The notes below the pieces were generated by a model. The model was not told where the DNA came from. It was given only the letters and a program-made list of their open reading frames with translations, and searched no databases. Source: Nocardioides okcheonensis (lineage in GTDB: Bacteria > Actinomycetota > Actinomycetes > Propionibacteriales > Nocardioidaceae). From it: a DNA stretch of 64,000 bases. Both the position numbers and the translations under genes were made by a program. Numbering within the stretch: position 1 is the stretch's first letter; each line of letters opens with the position of its first letter. The stretch spans positions 1,116,001-1,180,000 of the forward strand of contig NZ_CP087710.1 of assembly GCF_020991065.1 (NCBI RefSeq), in the 5' to 3' direction. Positions 46,822-55,997 of the stretch are shown here, piece after piece.

Positions 46822-48963
46822 ATGGGCGAGCGGAGCGAAGCGACTACGGGCACGAGCGTGAAGCGGATCGGCGTGTGCAACCTGTGCGAGGCGATCTGCG
46901 GCCTCGAGCTCACGATCGAGGGGCGTGACGTCGTCGGCGTGCGCGGCAACCCTGCAGACCCGCTCTCGCGCGGCCACGTGTGTCCCAAGGGGGTCGCGAT
47001 CGCGGACGTCTACGCCGACCCCGACCGGCTGCGCCGGCCCGTGCGGCGGGTCGGGTCCGGCTGGGAGGAGATCGGCTGGGACGAGGCGTTCGACCTGGTC
47101 GCGGACAACCTGGCGCGGGTCATCGAGGAGCACGGCGACGACGCGCTCGGCGTCTACCTCGGCAACCCCAACGCCCACAGCCTCGGGTCGATGACCCACG
47201 GCACCGCGATGTTCAAGTCGTTCCGCACCCGCAACCGCTACTCGGCCACGTCCGTCGACCAGCTCCCCCACCAGCTCGTGGCGCACCTGATGTTCGGCCA
47301 CCAGCTGCTGCTGCCGGTGCCGGACGTCGACCGCACGTCGTTCTTCCTCGTCGTTGGCGGCAACCCGATGGCGTCCAACGGGTCGCTGATGACGGTGCCC
47401 GACTTCCCCCGGCGGGTCCGCGCCCTGCGTGCCCGCGGCGGGCGGATGGTCGTGCTCGACCCGCGCCGCACCGAGACCGCGAAGGTCGCCGACGAGCACC
47501 ACTTCGTCCGGCCCGGCACCGACGCGTGGGTGCTGCTGGCGATGCTGCACGTGCTGACGGCCGAGACGCCCGAGGCGCCCACCGTGGCGGCGTACGCCGA
47601 CGGGCTCGCGACGGTGGTCGAGCTCGTCGCCGGCTTCACCCCCGAGCGCGCCGAGGCGGTCAGCGGCGTCCCTGCCGACGTCGTGCGCCGGCTCGCCCAC
47701 GAGCTCGCGGCCGCGGAGGGCGGCGTCGCCTACAGCCGGATCGGCGTCTCGGCCGGGCCGTGGGGCACGGTCTGCCAGTGGGCGGTGAACTGCCTCAACG
47801 TCCTCGCCGGCAACCTCGACCGGGTCGGCGGCGCGATGTTCACCTCCCCCGCCATCGACGCGGTCGGGACGGGCCTGATCGGGCGCGGCCACCACGACGC
47901 GTGGCGCTCGCGGGTGCGCGGCCTGCCGGAGACCGCGGGCGAGCTGCCCGTCTCGGCGCTGCGCGAGGAGATCGAGACCCCCGGCGAGGGCCAGGTCCGC
48001 GCGATGCTGACCGTGGCCGGCAACCCGGTGCTCTCCACGCCGGACGGCGCCCGCCTCGACACCGCGCTCGAGGGCCTCGACTTCATGGCCGCGGTCGACA
48101 TCTACGTCAACGAGACGACGCGCCACGCCGACGTGATCCTGCCGCCCACCACGGCGCTCGAGCGCGACCACTACGACCTGGTCTTCCACCTGCTCGCGGT
48201 GCGCGACACCGCCCGCTTCACCCCCGCGGTGTTCGAGAAGGACGCCGACCAGCGCCACGACTGGGAGATCTTCCGCGAGCTCACCCTGCGCACCGCGGCG
48301 CGACTGAGCCGCAAGGCGCCGCTGCGCAAGCGGCTCGTCCAGCGCGCCCGGCTCACCGCGAGCCCGACCTTCCTCGTCGGGCAGCTGCTGCGGCGCGGGT
48401 CGAGCGGCGTGACGCTGAAGATGCTGCGCGCCCGACCGTCGGGCATCGACCTCGGCCCGCTGCGCGCCGGGCAGCTCCCGGGTCGGCTGCGATCGAAGGA
48501 CGAGCGGCTCGACCTCGCCCCCGCGCTGGTCGTCGCCGACGTCCGGCGCCTCGACGCCGCCGAGGTCCCCACGACCGACGACCTGCTCCTCATCGGGCGG
48601 CGGCACCAGCAGGACTGCAACTCGTGGATGCACAACTCCGAGCGGCTCACCCGCGGCCGGCCGCGCCACCAGCTCCTCATGAACCCCGCCGACCTGGCCT
48701 CGCGCGAGATCAGCGACGGCGCGCGGGTCCGGGTGACCTCGCGGGTCGGGTCGGTCGAGGTCGAGGTCGCCGCCACCGACGACCTGATGCCGGGCGTGGT
48801 GTCGCTCCCCCACGGCTACGGCCACGCGAAGGACGGCGTCCTGATGGGCCGCAGCCGCGCCGTGCCCGGCGTGTCGGTCAACGACCTCACCGATCCCGAG
48901 CTGCTCGACGTCTCGGGCAACGCCGCGCTCAACGGCGTACCGGTCGCGGTCACCGCCTGCTGA
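46822..48963 (+). CDS. Molybdopterin-dependent oxidoreductase, 4Fe-4S type
   Basis: The 713-residue protein has the cluster motif [11 protein letters not shown]...HVCPKG (C-x2-C-x3-C-xn-C) in the first 60 residues, and the molybdopterin-dinucleotide binding core ([45 protein letters not shown]). The C-terminal barrel has [10 protein letters not shown]. It lacks electron-transfer or membrane partner genes nearby, so its donor and substrate are unknown. It has no Tat signal, so it is cytoplasmic. A CACGAT box lies 7 nt before ATG 46822. Confidence 0.88.
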   Translation: MGERSEATTGTSVKRIGVCNLCEAICGLELTIEGRDVVGVRGNPADPLSRGHVCPKGVAIADVYADPDRLRRPVRRVGSGWEEIGWDEAFDLVADNLARVIEEHGDDALGVYLGNPNAHSLGSMTHGTAMFKSFRTRNRYSATSVDQLPHQLVAHLMFGHQLLLPVPDVDRTSFFLVVGGNPMASNGSLMTVPDFPRRVRALRARGGRMVVLDPRRTETAKVADEHHFVRPGTDAWVLLAMLHVLTAETPEAPTVAAYADGLATVVELVAGFTPERAEAVSGVPADVVRRLAHELAAAEGGVAYSRIGVSAGPWGTVCQWAVNCLNVLAGNLDRVGGAMFTSPAIDAVGTGLIGRGHHDAWRSRVRGLPETAGELPVSALREEIETPGEGQVRAMLTVAGNPVLSTPDGARLDTALEGLDFMAAVDIYVNETTRHADVILPPTTALERDHYDLVFHLLAVRDTARFTPAVFEKDADQRHDWEIFRELTLRTAARLSRKAPLRKRLVQRARLTASPTFLVGQLLRRGSSGVTLKMLRARPSGIDLGPLRAGQLPGRLRSKDERLDLAPALVVADVRRLDAAEVPTTDDLLLIGRRHQQDCNSWMHNSERLTRGRPRHQLLMNPADLASREISDGARVRVTSRVGSVEVEVAATDDLMPGVVSLPHGYGHAKDGVLMGRSRAVPGVSVNDLTDPELLDVSGNAALNGVPVAVTAC

Positions 48964-49096
48964 GCCCCACCCTGCCGAGTCGGCGGGACGCCCGTGCCCC
49001 GGTCGCGCGTCCCGGTCCCGCCGCAAGGCGTGGCCGCGAGGGGCGGCAGGGCGAACCCGTCGCCGGGCTGGAGCACCCCGCCGTCGTTCCCTGCTA

Positions 49097-49125
49097 TCAA
49101 TGTCTACAGATTCACTACACATTGA
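49097..49125 (+). promoter_or_regulatory. Dyad operator upstream of the TauD-type gene
   Basis: TCAATGTCTA (49097-49106) and TACACATTGA (49116-49125) form an inverted repeat matching at 9 of 10 positions with a 9-bp spacer. It ends 16 bp before ATG 49142. The size suits a dimeric repressor or activator; the protein is not identified. Confidence 0.6.
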
Positions 49126-49141
49126 CGAGGGGACCCACGAC

Positions 49142-50095
49142 ATGACGCTCCAGCTCGACCAGCAGCCCACCACCGCCTCCGCTCCGGGCGACGTCCAGGT
49201 GCACCGCGTCGGCGGTCGCATCGGCGCGCGCATCGAGGGCGTACGCCTCTCCGGCGACCTCGACGACGCCACGGTGCAGCAGGTCCGCGCCGCGATCCTG
49301 CGCCACAAGGTGGTCTTCCTGCGCGGCCAGCACCACCTCGACGACGAGGGCCACATCGCCTTCGCCGAGCGGCTCGGCACCCTCACCACGGCGCACCCGA
49401 CGGTCAACACCGGCAGCGAGCGGATCTACACGCTGAGCGCCAACAAGGGCATGGCGGCCAACAGCTGGCACACCGACGTCACCTTCGTCGACCGGGTGCC
49501 GGCGTTCAGCGTGCTGCGCGGCGTCACCATCCCGCCCTACGGCGGCACCACCGTCTGGGCCAACACCGTCGACGCCTACGAGCGGCTGCCTCAGTCGCTG
49601 AAGGCGCTCGTCGAGAACCTCTGGGCCGTGCACACCAACGACCACGACTACGCCGACCGCGACCTGACCGAGCACCACGACGACGCGGTCGCGGTGGCGC
49701 GGCGCGCGGAGTTCCGACGCACCCGCTACGAGACGGCGCACCCGGTGGTGCGCGTGCACCCCGAGACCGGTGAGCGGGCCCTGCTGCTCGGCCACTTCGT
49801 GAAGCAGCTCGTCGGCCACAACCAGCTCGAGTCGAGCATCCTGTTCAACCTGCTGCAGAACCGGGTGACCCGACTGGAGAACACCGTCCGCTGGACCTGG
49901 GCGGAGGGCGACGTCGCGATCTGGGACAACCGCGCCACGCAGCACTACGCCGTCGCCGACTTCGGCGAGGAGCCGCGGGAGGTCCGCCGGATCACCGTCG
50001 CCGGCGACGTGCCGGTGTCGGTCGACGGGCGGCGCAGCGAGGTGCTGGTCGGCGACGCGTCGGGCTTCGCCGACATCGACGCGCTGATCAGCTGA
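49142..50095 (+). CDS. TauD/TfdA-family Fe(II)/2-oxoglutarate dioxygenase
   Basis: The 317-residue protein has the iron-binding HxD (SWHTDVTF, His110 and Asp112) and the distal His in ATQHYAV. An Arg for 2-oxoglutarate is in EVRRITV. The family start [15 protein letters not shown] and the length match taurine or alkylsulfatase-type dioxygenases. The substrate is not predictable and no ABC transporter is adjacent. ATG 49142 follows GAGGGG; the frame from 49100 would start inside the operator. Confidence 0.9.
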   Translation: MTLQLDQQPTTASAPGDVQVHRVGGRIGARIEGVRLSGDLDDATVQQVRAAILRHKVVFLRGQHHLDDEGHIAFAERLGTLTTAHPTVNTGSERIYTLSANKGMAANSWHTDVTFVDRVPAFSVLRGVTIPPYGGTTVWANTVDAYERLPQSLKALVENLWAVHTNDHDYADRDLTEHHDDAVAVARRAEFRRTRYETAHPVVRVHPETGERALLLGHFVKQLVGHNQLESSILFNLLQNRVTRLENTVRWTWAEGDVAIWDNRATQHYAVADFGEEPREVRRITVAGDVPVSVDGRRSEVLVGDASGFADIDALIS

Positions 50096-50108
50096 GCCCC
50101 GGACGCGA

Positions 50109-50142
50109 ACGGGCCCCCGCCGGACGTCCGGCGGGGGCCCGT
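50109..50142. terminator. Bidirectional terminator
   Basis: ACGGGCCCCCGCCGGAC is followed at once by its exact reverse complement, a perfect 34-bp palindrome between the convergent dioxygenase and mtlF genes. Confidence 0.88.
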
Positions 50143-50165
50143 CGCTCGGGTCGGTGGGTGTGGGC

Positions 50166-50600
50166 TCAGGTGCTGACGTCGCCGAGGACCGCGAGCACGT
50201 CGTCCGGGGTCTGCGCCCGGTCGAGCGCGGCGATCTGGTCGTCGTCGGTGAACGCACCGGCGAGCGCCTGGAGCACGGTCAGGTGGTCGTCGCCGGCGCC
50301 GGCGATCCCCACGACGTAGCGCGCGGGGCTGCCCTTCCAGTCGATCGGCTCGTCGTAGCGGACGAAGGAGATCGCGGTCCGGGTGATCAGCGCCTTCGCC
50401 TCGTTGGTGCCGTGCGGGATGGCCAGTCCGTTGCCCATGAAGGTGGAGACCGACTCCTCCCGCTGGTGCATCGCGTCCACGTAGGACGCGTCGACCGCTC
50501 CCGAGGCCACGAGCAGCCGGCCCGCCTCGGTGATCGCCGCCTCGCGGTCGCGGGCCTGCCCGCCCAGCACGATCGAGTCCCTGCTCAGTACGTCGCCCAT
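50166..50600 (-). CDS. mtlF: PTS mannitol-type EIIA protein
   Basis: The 144-residue protein is a stand-alone EIIA of the mannitol/fructose class, with phospho-His63 in GLAIPHGTNEAK. It passes phosphate from HPr to MtlA EIIB. GAGGAG lies 10 nt before ATG 50600. It is downstream of mtlA, with a hairpin between. Confidence 0.93.
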   Translation of the reverse strand: MGDVLSRDSIVLGGQARDREAAITEAGRLLVASGAVDASYVDAMHQREESVSTFMGNGLAIPHGTNEAKALITRTAISFVRYDEPIDWKGSPARYVVGIAGAGDDHLTVLQALAGAFTDDDQIAALDRAQTPDDVLAVLGDVST

Positions 50601-50686
50601 GTGCGTCTCGCTCCTCTTCCGTGTGCCTCGGTGTCGGTCCGTGCCCCCATCCCACCACGCGGCGCGCAGGGGGGTGGGGGTGGTGC

Positions 50687-50716
50687 GGCCCGGCCCTCCG
50701 TGCGAAGGGCCGGGCC
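50687..50716 (-). terminator. Hairpin between mtlA and mtlF
   Basis: GGCCCGGCCCT (50687-50697) pairs with AGGGCCGGGCC (50706-50716), an 11-bp stem with an 8-nt loop. It could lower transcription into mtlF or protect the mtlA message. GGGGGTGAT is repeated next to it near 50722 and 50740. Confidence 0.65.
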
Positions 50717-50778
50717 GGTTCGGGGGTGATTTCCTTCGGGGGTGATCCTGGTGCGGGGGTGTCTGGCGCGGGGGCGGG

Positions 50779-52317
50779 TCAGGTCCGCTTGCCCTCGTCG
50801 ATCATCGTGACGATCTCGTCGTAGCGCGGGCTCGCCATGAAGTTGTCGACCGACACGTGGACGGCGGACGGCGTGCGTTCCCGGGCGCGTTCGGTGAGGT
50901 CCTGGTGGGTCACCACGAGGTCGTAGCCGTCGTCGAGGTTGGCGATCGCCTTGTTGACGACCGTGACCTCGTCGTGCCCGGCGGCCTGGATCTTCTTGCG
51001 GAGCACCGAGGCGCCCATGGCCGACGAGCCCATGCCGGCGTCGCAGGCGAAGACGATGCTGCGGATCTGCTGCGTCGCCGTGGCCGTCGCGGCACCGCCA
51101 CCGGCGAGCACCGACGACGCGATCGACTGCTTGCCCTTCATCGACTCCATCGAGGAGGTCGCGGCCACGAGGTCACCCTCGTCCTCGGACTTGTCGAGCT
51201 TGAGCAGCACCGCGGCCACCGCGAAGGCCACCGCTGCGGAGCCGAACACCGCGAGCGTCACACCGAGGTAGCTGCCGCGGGCCGTCTGCGCGTAGACCGC
51301 GAAGATCGATCCCGGAGCGGCCGGCGCACGCAGGCCAACGTCGAAGGCCACGTTGATCGCGACGCCGGTCATGCCGCCGGCGATCATCGCCAGGATCAGC
51401 TTGGGCTTCATCAGCACGTACGGGAAGTAGATCTCGTGGATGCCGCCGAGGAAGTGGATGATCGCCGCGCCCGGAGCGGTCGCCTTGGCGACACCGCGCC
51501 CGAAGACCGAGTACGCCAGCAGCAGGCCGAGGCCCGGGCCGGGGTTCGCCTCGAGGAGGAAGAGCACGGACTTGCCGTTCTCCGCGGCCTCGGTGAGGCC
51601 CAGGGGCGTCAGCACCCCGTGGTTGATCGCGTTGTTGAGGAAGAAGACCTTCGCGGGCTCGATCAGCAGCGAGGTCAGCGGCAGCAGGTTGTTGTCGACC
51701 AGGGTCTCCACGGCGTTGCCGAGGACGTCCATGATCTCGTTGACGACCGGCGCCACGACCCAGAAGCCCACGATCGCCATCACGAAGGCGACGATGCCGG
51801 CCGAGAACATGTTGACCAGCATCTCGAAGCCGGGCTTGACCTTGCCGTCCCAGAGGGCGTCGGCCCGCTTCATGACGTAGGCCGCGAGCGGGCCCAGGAT
51901 CATCGCGCCGATGAACATGTGGACCTGGCCGAGGGACCGGAAGTCGCCCTCCGCGTTGCCGGCCGCCAGCCAGTCGGCGAGGGCGTCGGCGTTGAAGTTC
52001 GCAACCAGCAGGTCGGACCCCGCGATCGCGCCCATCACGGCGAAGGCACCGACGACGGCACCGCGGTCGCCGTGGACCATCCGGCCGCCGGTCGCGGCGA
52101 TGAGGATCGGGAGCAGGTAGTGGATGGTCGGTCCGACCATCGTGGCCAGGTCGGCGTTGGGCAGCCACCCGACGTCGATGAACAGGGCGGTCAGGAGTCC
52201 CCACGCGATCAGCGCCGGGATGTTGGGCATGATCATGTTGGAGAGGAAGGTGCCGAACCGCTGCACGCGTACCCGTGCGGACGTGCCGCCCGCGGGAGTG
52301 GATGTTGTCGTCGCCAT
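50779..52317 (-). CDS. mtlA: PTS mannitol-type EIICB permease
   Basis: The 512-residue protein has an N-terminal EIIC membrane domain (residues 20-345) with LGGIHEIYFPYVLMKP, the mannitol-class motif, and NNAINHGVL. A linker leads to EIIB with phospho-Cys about 425 (IVFACDAGMGSSAMG). The EIIA domain is separate (MtlF). It imports mannitol, or a similar hexitol, as the 1-phosphate. GGAGGA precedes ATG 52317. Its promoter overlaps DeoR-like boxes. Confidence 0.93.
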   Translation of the reverse strand: MATTTSTPAGGTSARVRVQRFGTFLSNMIMPNIPALIAWGLLTALFIDVGWLPNADLATMVGPTIHYLLPILIAATGGRMVHGDRGAVVGAFAVMGAIAGSDLLVANFNADALADWLAAGNAEGDFRSLGQVHMFIGAMILGPLAAYVMKRADALWDGKVKPGFEMLVNMFSAGIVAFVMAIVGFWVVAPVVNEIMDVLGNAVETLVDNNLLPLTSLLIEPAKVFFLNNAINHGVLTPLGLTEAAENGKSVLFLLEANPGPGLGLLLAYSVFGRGVAKATAPGAAIIHFLGGIHEIYFPYVLMKPKLILAMIAGGMTGVAINVAFDVGLRAPAAPGSIFAVYAQTARGSYLGVTLAVFGSAAVAFAVAAVLLKLDKSEDEGDLVAATSSMESMKGKQSIASSVLAGGGAATATATQQIRSIVFACDAGMGSSAMGASVLRKKIQAAGHDEVTVVNKAIANLDDGYDLVVTHQDLTERARERTPSAVHVSVDNFMASPRYDEIVTMIDEGKRT

Positions 52318-52355
52318 GCTGTGTGTCCTCCAGAAGAACGTCGGGGTGACCCCGA

Positions 52356-52383
52356 TCACATGTTGTCTGCAGTAAACATCACA
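52356..52383 (-). promoter_or_regulatory. Probable DeoR-type operator of mtlA
   Basis: AAACATCACAC at 52373-52383 resembles the CAACACAT boxes upstream of deoR/ptsI. ATGTT (52359-52363) and AACAT (52374-52378) form a dyad with 10 bp between. The site lies about 40-65 bp upstream of the mtlA start and over a possible -10 (TTTACT on the minus strand). Confidence 0.5.
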
Positions 52384-52396
52384 CTCGGGCCCGTTG

Positions 52397-52433
52397 CCAA
52401 GCATTCGGGCACCATCTGTGCCCGAATGCTTGG
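52397..52433 (-). terminator. Perfect hairpin after the zinc dehydrogenase gene
   Basis: CCAAGCATTCGGGCAC (52397-52412) pairs exactly with GTGCCCGAATGCTTGG (52418-52433) around a 5-nt loop. It lies 15 nt beyond the dehydrogenase stop. A T run follows only on the plus strand, so it may also carry a binding site. Confidence 0.75.
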
Positions 52434-52448
52434 TTTTGGGTAGACCGC

Positions 52449-54185
52449 TCAGCCGCCGAGCTGGCTGTCGAAGAGCGCCTTCTCGACGTCGCCGTTCCAG
52501 GTCCCGCCGGGACCGAGCGCGGCGGCGACCTCCGGCAGCCTCTCCTCGAGCTCGTCGAGCCCCATGAGGGGGAGGTCGTGGATCTGCGGGAAGATCAGCA
52601 CCTTGCCGGAGTAGCGGCCCTCCACCAGCGCCGCGAGACCGTCCTTGGCCGCCCGCATGCCACCGACGGCGCCGACGATCGACCCCGGCGACAGCTCGCC
52701 GGCCTCGGCGAGGTCCACCACCAGCTGCTGGTCGTGGATGGTCAGGCCCGACGTCCCGGTGTACTGCGCGTTGTCGAGGTAGACGCGGCTGAGGTCCATC
52801 GGCGCCAGCGTGCCGTTGGGGACGCCCGCGAAGAAGACCAGCATGCCGTCGGGGTTCATCAGGGTGTCGGCCTCGGCCATCACCCCGGAGATCGGGACGC
52901 TGACCACGACGTCGTCGGCGCCGCGCCCGTCGGTGAGCCCCATCACGAAGTCGCGCAGCGACTGGTCCGCGGTCTGGGAGTTGAAGGTGACCAGCTGGCA
53001 GTCGTTGCTCGCCGCGAGGTGGCCCAGCCGGTCCTCGAGGCTCTTCAGCCGCTCGTCGCTGACCTCCGTGGCGACGATCGTGCGGGGGCCGTCGGCCTGC
53101 TGGATGGCCCGCTGGACGTGCATCAGCCCCATCGGCCCGCCGGCGCCCACGAACACGGTCGTGCCGCGCGGGCGCAGGTCGCAGCGGTTGCGGGCCTCGC
53201 CGTAGGAGGCGGCGATGTCCGGGCCCCGTCCGCCGAGGTAGGCGGTGTAGTCGTAGTGCAGCCGGCCGACGTCGAGGTCGACCAGCCCGTCCAGGGCGGT
53301 CTCGCCGACCAGGTTGAGCGTGCCGCGCCGTGCGATGTGGGTGGCCACGGCGCCCGCGGTCGCGGCGGAGCGGGGGTCGAGCAGGACGATGTCGTCGAAA
53401 CCGGCGCCGTCGGTCAGCTCGTCGACCAGGGCCTGGTAGTCGTCGGTGCCGAGCCCGTCGCGGACGACGACGGTGGCCGACGTGGCCTCCACCAGCGCCC
53501 GCACCGACGCGGGCGCGTCGGTGAGCACGATCGTCGACGGGGCGTCCAGGCCGGCGGAGAAGGCGTAGTCCCGCTCGTCGCCGGGACGCCCGACGATCCA
53601 CATCGTCCCGCCCACCTTCGGCTCGAGGCGGCGCCGCTGGGTGTAGGCCGCCATCACGCAGCCCCACGGCTCGAGCGTGGAGGCCTCGGCGTAGCCCATC
53701 GAGTCCGGGAGCGGGAGCAGGCAGGCGCCGTCGTCGGTGTCGAGCATCTCGGTGCCCATCAGGTGGTACTGGATGAGCCCGCCGGGGATCGTGTAGCCGT
53801 AGGCCGTGCTCTTCCCGTCCTGGTAGATGTCGGGCTGCACGGCCAGCCGCTGGCCGGGGTGGTAGCGGTCCGCGAGGTTGTCGCCGACATCGATGACGGT
53901 CAGGCTCACCTCGTGCCCGAGCCGGGTGGGGTCCTGGGCGAGGTCGCGGTCGTAGAGCTTGGGGTGGCTGCCGCCCTGGCGCATGATCTTCACGTCCGAG
54001 AAGCACAGGCCCACGCTGTCGATGCGCACCAGCATGTGGTCGGCGTCCGGCGCGGTGACGGGGACCTGCTCGGGGGCGCTGTCGCGGCCCATGTTGTCCT
54101 CGCCGGCGCCGTGCAGGAGCCAGGCCCAGGCGGTGTCCGGCACGTCGAGGTCGGCCGCGCGGTACTGGTCGTAGGCAGATGTCAT
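52449..54185 (-). CDS. MDR zinc dehydrogenase with duplicated Rossmann domain
   Basis: The 578-residue protein has a GroES-like start with zinc candidates Cys61 (GLCFSD), His91 (LGHEVS) and Glu172 (STLEPWG), the Cys-His-Glu set of polyol dehydrogenases. Two Rossmann-like units then follow in tandem, about 193-320 and 341-480. Only the second keeps a clean VFVGAGGPMGL loop. Normal MDR enzymes have about 350 residues and one such unit. Lying between ptsI and mtlA where mtlD is missing, it may oxidise a hexitol phosphate; relatives annotated as sorbose-1-phosphate reductase are the nearest I know. That role is inference. Confidence 0.78.
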   Translation of the reverse strand: MTSAYDQYRAADLDVPDTAWAWLLHGAGEDNMGRDSAPEQVPVTAPDADHMLVRIDSVGLCFSDVKIMRQGGSHPKLYDRDLAQDPTRLGHEVSLTVIDVGDNLADRYHPGQRLAVQPDIYQDGKSTAYGYTIPGGLIQYHLMGTEMLDTDDGACLLPLPDSMGYAEASTLEPWGCVMAAYTQRRRLEPKVGGTMWIVGRPGDERDYAFSAGLDAPSTIVLTDAPASVRALVEATSATVVVRDGLGTDDYQALVDELTDGAGFDDIVLLDPRSAATAGAVATHIARRGTLNLVGETALDGLVDLDVGRLHYDYTAYLGGRGPDIAASYGEARNRCDLRPRGTTVFVGAGGPMGLMHVQRAIQQADGPRTIVATEVSDERLKSLEDRLGHLAASNDCQLVTFNSQTADQSLRDFVMGLTDGRGADDVVVSVPISGVMAEADTLMNPDGMLVFFAGVPNGTLAPMDLSRVYLDNAQYTGTSGLTIHDQQLVVDLAEAGELSPGSIVGAVGGMRAAKDGLAALVEGRYSGKVLIFPQIHDLPLMGLDELEERLPEVAAALGPGGTWNGDVEKALFDSQLGG

Positions 54186-54228
54186 TGCTTCCTCCGGGGT
54201 GAGGGGGGTGAGGGGGTGGTGCCGGGCG

Positions 54229-55911
54229 TCAGTGGCCCAGCACCTCGCGTACGGCCGCACGGGCGGCCATCGGGTCGGGGGCGCCGAGCGCGGCCTCCGC
54301 TGCGACCTCGCAGGTCTCGAAGCTGACCCGGGCCAGCTGGGCGCCGACCGGGCGGACGGCGCGGGCGGCCATCGACAGCGAGGAGATCCCCATGCCGATC
54401 AGGGCGGTGGCCAGCAGCGGGTCGGCGGCCGCCTCGCCGCACACGCCGACGGGCTTGCCGGCCTCCGCGCCCGCGTGGGCGGTGATGGCGATGAGCTGGA
54501 GGACCGCCGGCTGCCACGGGTCGGTGAGGTGGGCCAGGTCGGTGGCCATCCGGTCGGCGGCCATGGCGTACTGGGTGAGGTCGTTGGTGCCGATGGAGAG
54601 GAAGTCGACGACCTCGAGCATCCGGTGGGCGAGCAGCGCCGCGCTCGGGATCTCGACCATGATCCCGGCCTTCAGGCCGCGGGCGCGGACCTTCCCGGCG
54701 AAGTCGGCCGCCTCGGCGACCGTGGCCACCATCGGCGCCATCACCCAGGTCTCGGTGCCCGTCCGCTCCGCCGCCGCGGCGATGCCGTCGAGCTGGCGCT
54801 CCATCAGGCCGGGGTTGTCGAAGCTGAGCCGGAGCCCGCGGACGCCGAGGGCGGGGTTCTCCTCCCCCTCGTGGGTGGCGAAGGCGATCGGCTTGTCCGA
54901 GCCCGCGTCGAGGGTGCGGACGACGACGTAGCGGCCGTCGGCGTAGGGCGCGAGCACGCCGGCGTAGATGTCGGCCTGCTCCTCCACTCCCGGCTCGTCC
55001 TTGCGGTTGAGGAAGCACAGCTCGGTGCGGAAGAGGCCGACGCCCTGGACGGGCTCGGTGCCGGCCGACTCGGCCGACGGGCCGTCCGCGACGTTGGCGA
55101 GCAGCTTGACCGGCATCCCGTCGGAGGTGGCGGCCGGGCCGGTCCACGACGCGAGCTCCTCGCGCAGCCGCCGGCTCTCCTCCACGCGCGAGCGCGCGTC
55201 CTCGGGGTCGGCGTCCTGCTCGATGGTGCCGGCCTCCCCGTCGACGACGACGAAGGTGCCCTCGGCCAGCGCGGTGATGCCGGCCGCGCCCACGACGCAG
55301 GGGATGCCGAGCTGGCGGGCGATGATCGCGGTGTGGCTGGTCGCGCCGCCCCGCTCGGTGACGAGCGCGGTGACCAGCGCCGGGTCGAGGCCCGACGTGT
55401 CGCTCGGGGCGAGGTCCTCGGCCACCAGGATCGACGGCTCCGAGGGGGTCGGGACGCCGGGGGCGGGCTCGCCGACGAGGTGGGCGACGACGCGGCGCTC
55501 GATGTCGCGCAGGTCGGTGACCCGCTCGGCCATCAGGCCGCCCATGTTGGTGAAGATGGTGACGAACTGCTCGACGGCGCCCTGCACGGCCGCCACCGGG
55601 CCCTGCCCGGCCTGGAGGTTCTTCGCCACCGCCGAGCGCAGGCCCTTGTCGCGCGCCAGGCCGGCGCTGGCGGTGAGCACCTCGGCCGCGGCCCCCTGCG
55701 CCGACGCGGCCTTCTCGGAGAAGGTGGCGGCGACCGCGGCGGCCGCCTCGTCGTAGCCGGCGAGGGCGGCGTCGGCGTCGGCGAAGTCGCCCTCACCGAA
55801 GCGCGCGATCGCGTCCGGCGAGACCTCCCCGCGCACGTGGAGGACGGGTCCGGCGGCGACACCCGGCACGACCGGGGTCCCGCTCAGGGTGGTGCTGGCG
55901 GGTGTGGTCAT
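54229..55911 (-). CDS. ptsI: PTS enzyme I (PEP-protein phosphotransferase)
   Basis: EI starts the PTS by taking phosphate from PEP and passing it to HPr. The 560-residue protein has phospho-His193 in RGGATSHTAIIARQLGIP, GVGLFRTELCFLNR, MVEIPSAALLAHRML and SIGTNDLTQYAMAADR. ATG 55911 is preferred; GTG 55917 is just upstream. It is divergent from deoR and followed after 43 nt by the dehydrogenase. Confidence 0.95.
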   Translation of the reverse strand: MTTPASTTLSGTPVVPGVAAGPVLHVRGEVSPDAIARFGEGDFADADAALAGYDEAAAAVAATFSEKAASAQGAAAEVLTASAGLARDKGLRSAVAKNLQAGQGPVAAVQGAVEQFVTIFTNMGGLMAERVTDLRDIERRVVAHLVGEPAPGVPTPSEPSILVAEDLAPSDTSGLDPALVTALVTERGGATSHTAIIARQLGIPCVVGAAGITALAEGTFVVVDGEAGTIEQDADPEDARSRVEESRRLREELASWTGPAATSDGMPVKLLANVADGPSAESAGTEPVQGVGLFRTELCFLNRKDEPGVEEQADIYAGVLAPYADGRYVVVRTLDAGSDKPIAFATHEGEENPALGVRGLRLSFDNPGLMERQLDGIAAAAERTGTETWVMAPMVATVAEAADFAGKVRARGLKAGIMVEIPSAALLAHRMLEVVDFLSIGTNDLTQYAMAADRMATDLAHLTDPWQPAVLQLIAITAHAGAEAGKPVGVCGEAAADPLLATALIGMGISSLSMAARAVRPVGAQLARVSFETCEVAAEAALGAPDPMAARAAVREVLGH

Positions 55912-55936
55912 GGACACACCGTAGAACACGCGACGG

Positions 55937-55974
55937 TTGACAAGCAACACATTCGGGACTAAAACAACACATAC
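55937..55974 (+). promoter_or_regulatory. deoR promoter with two direct operator boxes, shared with ptsI
   Basis: TTGACA at 55937-55942 and TAAAAC at 55960-55965 are 17 bp apart, a near-consensus promoter for deoR. CAACACAT occurs at 55945-55952 in the spacer and at 55965-55972 over the -10/start region, exactly 20 bp apart. Direct repeats of this kind are usual operators of DeoR-family repressors, so autoregulation and control of divergent ptsI are likely. Confidence 0.65.
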
Positions 55975-55997
55975 ACCGATCCGCGGAAGGAGGCCCG

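Noticed and set aside
46339..49410. Open frame of 1023 codons on the minus strand
   Set aside because: It runs antisense through the molybdopterin oxidoreductase, which has clear cofactor motifs. Its product is low-complexity.
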